A DNA stretch of 31,993 nucleotides from IMG/VR virus record IMGVR_UViG_3300050020_000142, positions 1 to 31,993 of that record; one strand, written 5' to 3'. The notes below the pieces were generated by a model. The model saw only the letters and a program-made list of their open reading frames with translations. It did no database searches and was not told where the DNA came from. The DNA comes from a virus. Below, one piece after another: positions 31,891 through 31,993 of this stretch (position 1 is its first letter; each line of letters opens with the position of its first letter). The translations under genes and the position numbers were made by a program.

Positions 31891-31993
31891 TCATACTGTG
31901 CTACCAACAGTCGCCCGACTAGCGGCGAATGTCATGCGGTCACCTGCCACAGCGCGGGCACTGCGGGCGGATTCCAGCCGGCCTGCGACGTAT
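31891..31993 (-). CDS. Partial gene end at the right edge (frame uncertain)
   Basis: Two minus-strand frames are open from the right edge. One ends at the TGA at 31891-31893, overlapping the ATG at 31894 in the ATGA style of this genome. The other ends at 31940 with PAGIRPQCPRCGR, which looks like the end of a zinc-binding protein. Only one is likely to be coding and the window is too short to decide. Confidence 0.22.
   Translation of the reverse strand, partial: YVAGRLESARSARAVAGDRMTFAASRATVGSTV

Noticed and set aside
31880-31900. TATGAT as a -10 box upstream of the small gene at 31586
   Set aside because: There is no -35 match at a proper distance, and the hexamer is part of an ATGA junction.
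1-31993. CRISPR arrays, tRNA genes or a reverse-transcriptase diversity element
   Set aside because: No regular direct repeats, cloverleaf-like sequence or reverse transcriptase motif was seen on either strand.

Overview
This window reads as part of a tailed bacteriophage (or prophage) genome. Every gene I can support lies on the minus strand. The genes are packed with almost no spacing, and the set is dominated by virion assembly functions: terminase, portal, scaffold, capsid, fibre-like and internal virion proteins. There is no tape-measure gene. Instead there is a large portal, a ~680-residue propeller-like tail protein and a run of Gly/Ala/Gln-rich internal-virion-like proteins, which suggests a podovirus (short-tailed) plan. 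The host cannot be named from the sequence. A phage-encoded lipoprotein and GDP-fucose enzymes suggest a Gram-negative host, but that is inference. No integrase of the large type, endolysin, polymerase or tRNA is visible.

Layout in transcription order, right to left. 31.9-30.1 kb: a partial frame at the edge, a small Ala/Thr-rich protein, two consecutive hairpins, a small membrane protein, a small serine recombinase followed by a 30-bp dyad, and an unknown protein. 30.2-23.6 kb: terminase large subunit, two Cys-rich small proteins, portal, a small head-region protein and a scaffold-like protein. 23.6-18.9 kb: a sugar cassette of two glycosyltransferases, GDP-L-fucose synthase, GDP-mannose 4,6-dehydratase, an endonuclease VII-type HNH protein and a third glycosyltransferase. 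18.8-17.35 kb: the probable major capsid protein, ending in a strong intrinsic terminator. 17.3-16.0 kb: a duplicated coiled-coil membrane protein and a lipoprotein. 16.0-10.6 kb: a collagen-like fibre, a hidden 59-residue ORF, a capsid-staple-like acidic protein, a tail/adaptor protein with an apparent ATT start, a second HNH endonuclease and the large propeller-like tail protein. 10.6-5.5 kb: six fibre or decoration proteins. 5.5-1 kb: a GNAT acetyltransferase and five or six internal-virion-like proteins, the last running off the left edge.

The most notable feature is the GDP-fucose/glycosyltransferase cassette inserted between the scaffold gene and the capsid gene. It is joined to the scaffold gene by stop-start overlaps, so it should be translated together with head proteins. 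This suggests glycosylation of the virion or of the host surface late in infection. An HNH endonuclease inside the cassette, and another wedged between two tail genes, suggest how such insertions could spread. Two small genes (54 and 59 codons) and one long gene with a non-ATG/GTG/TTG start could be missed by routine gene calling.
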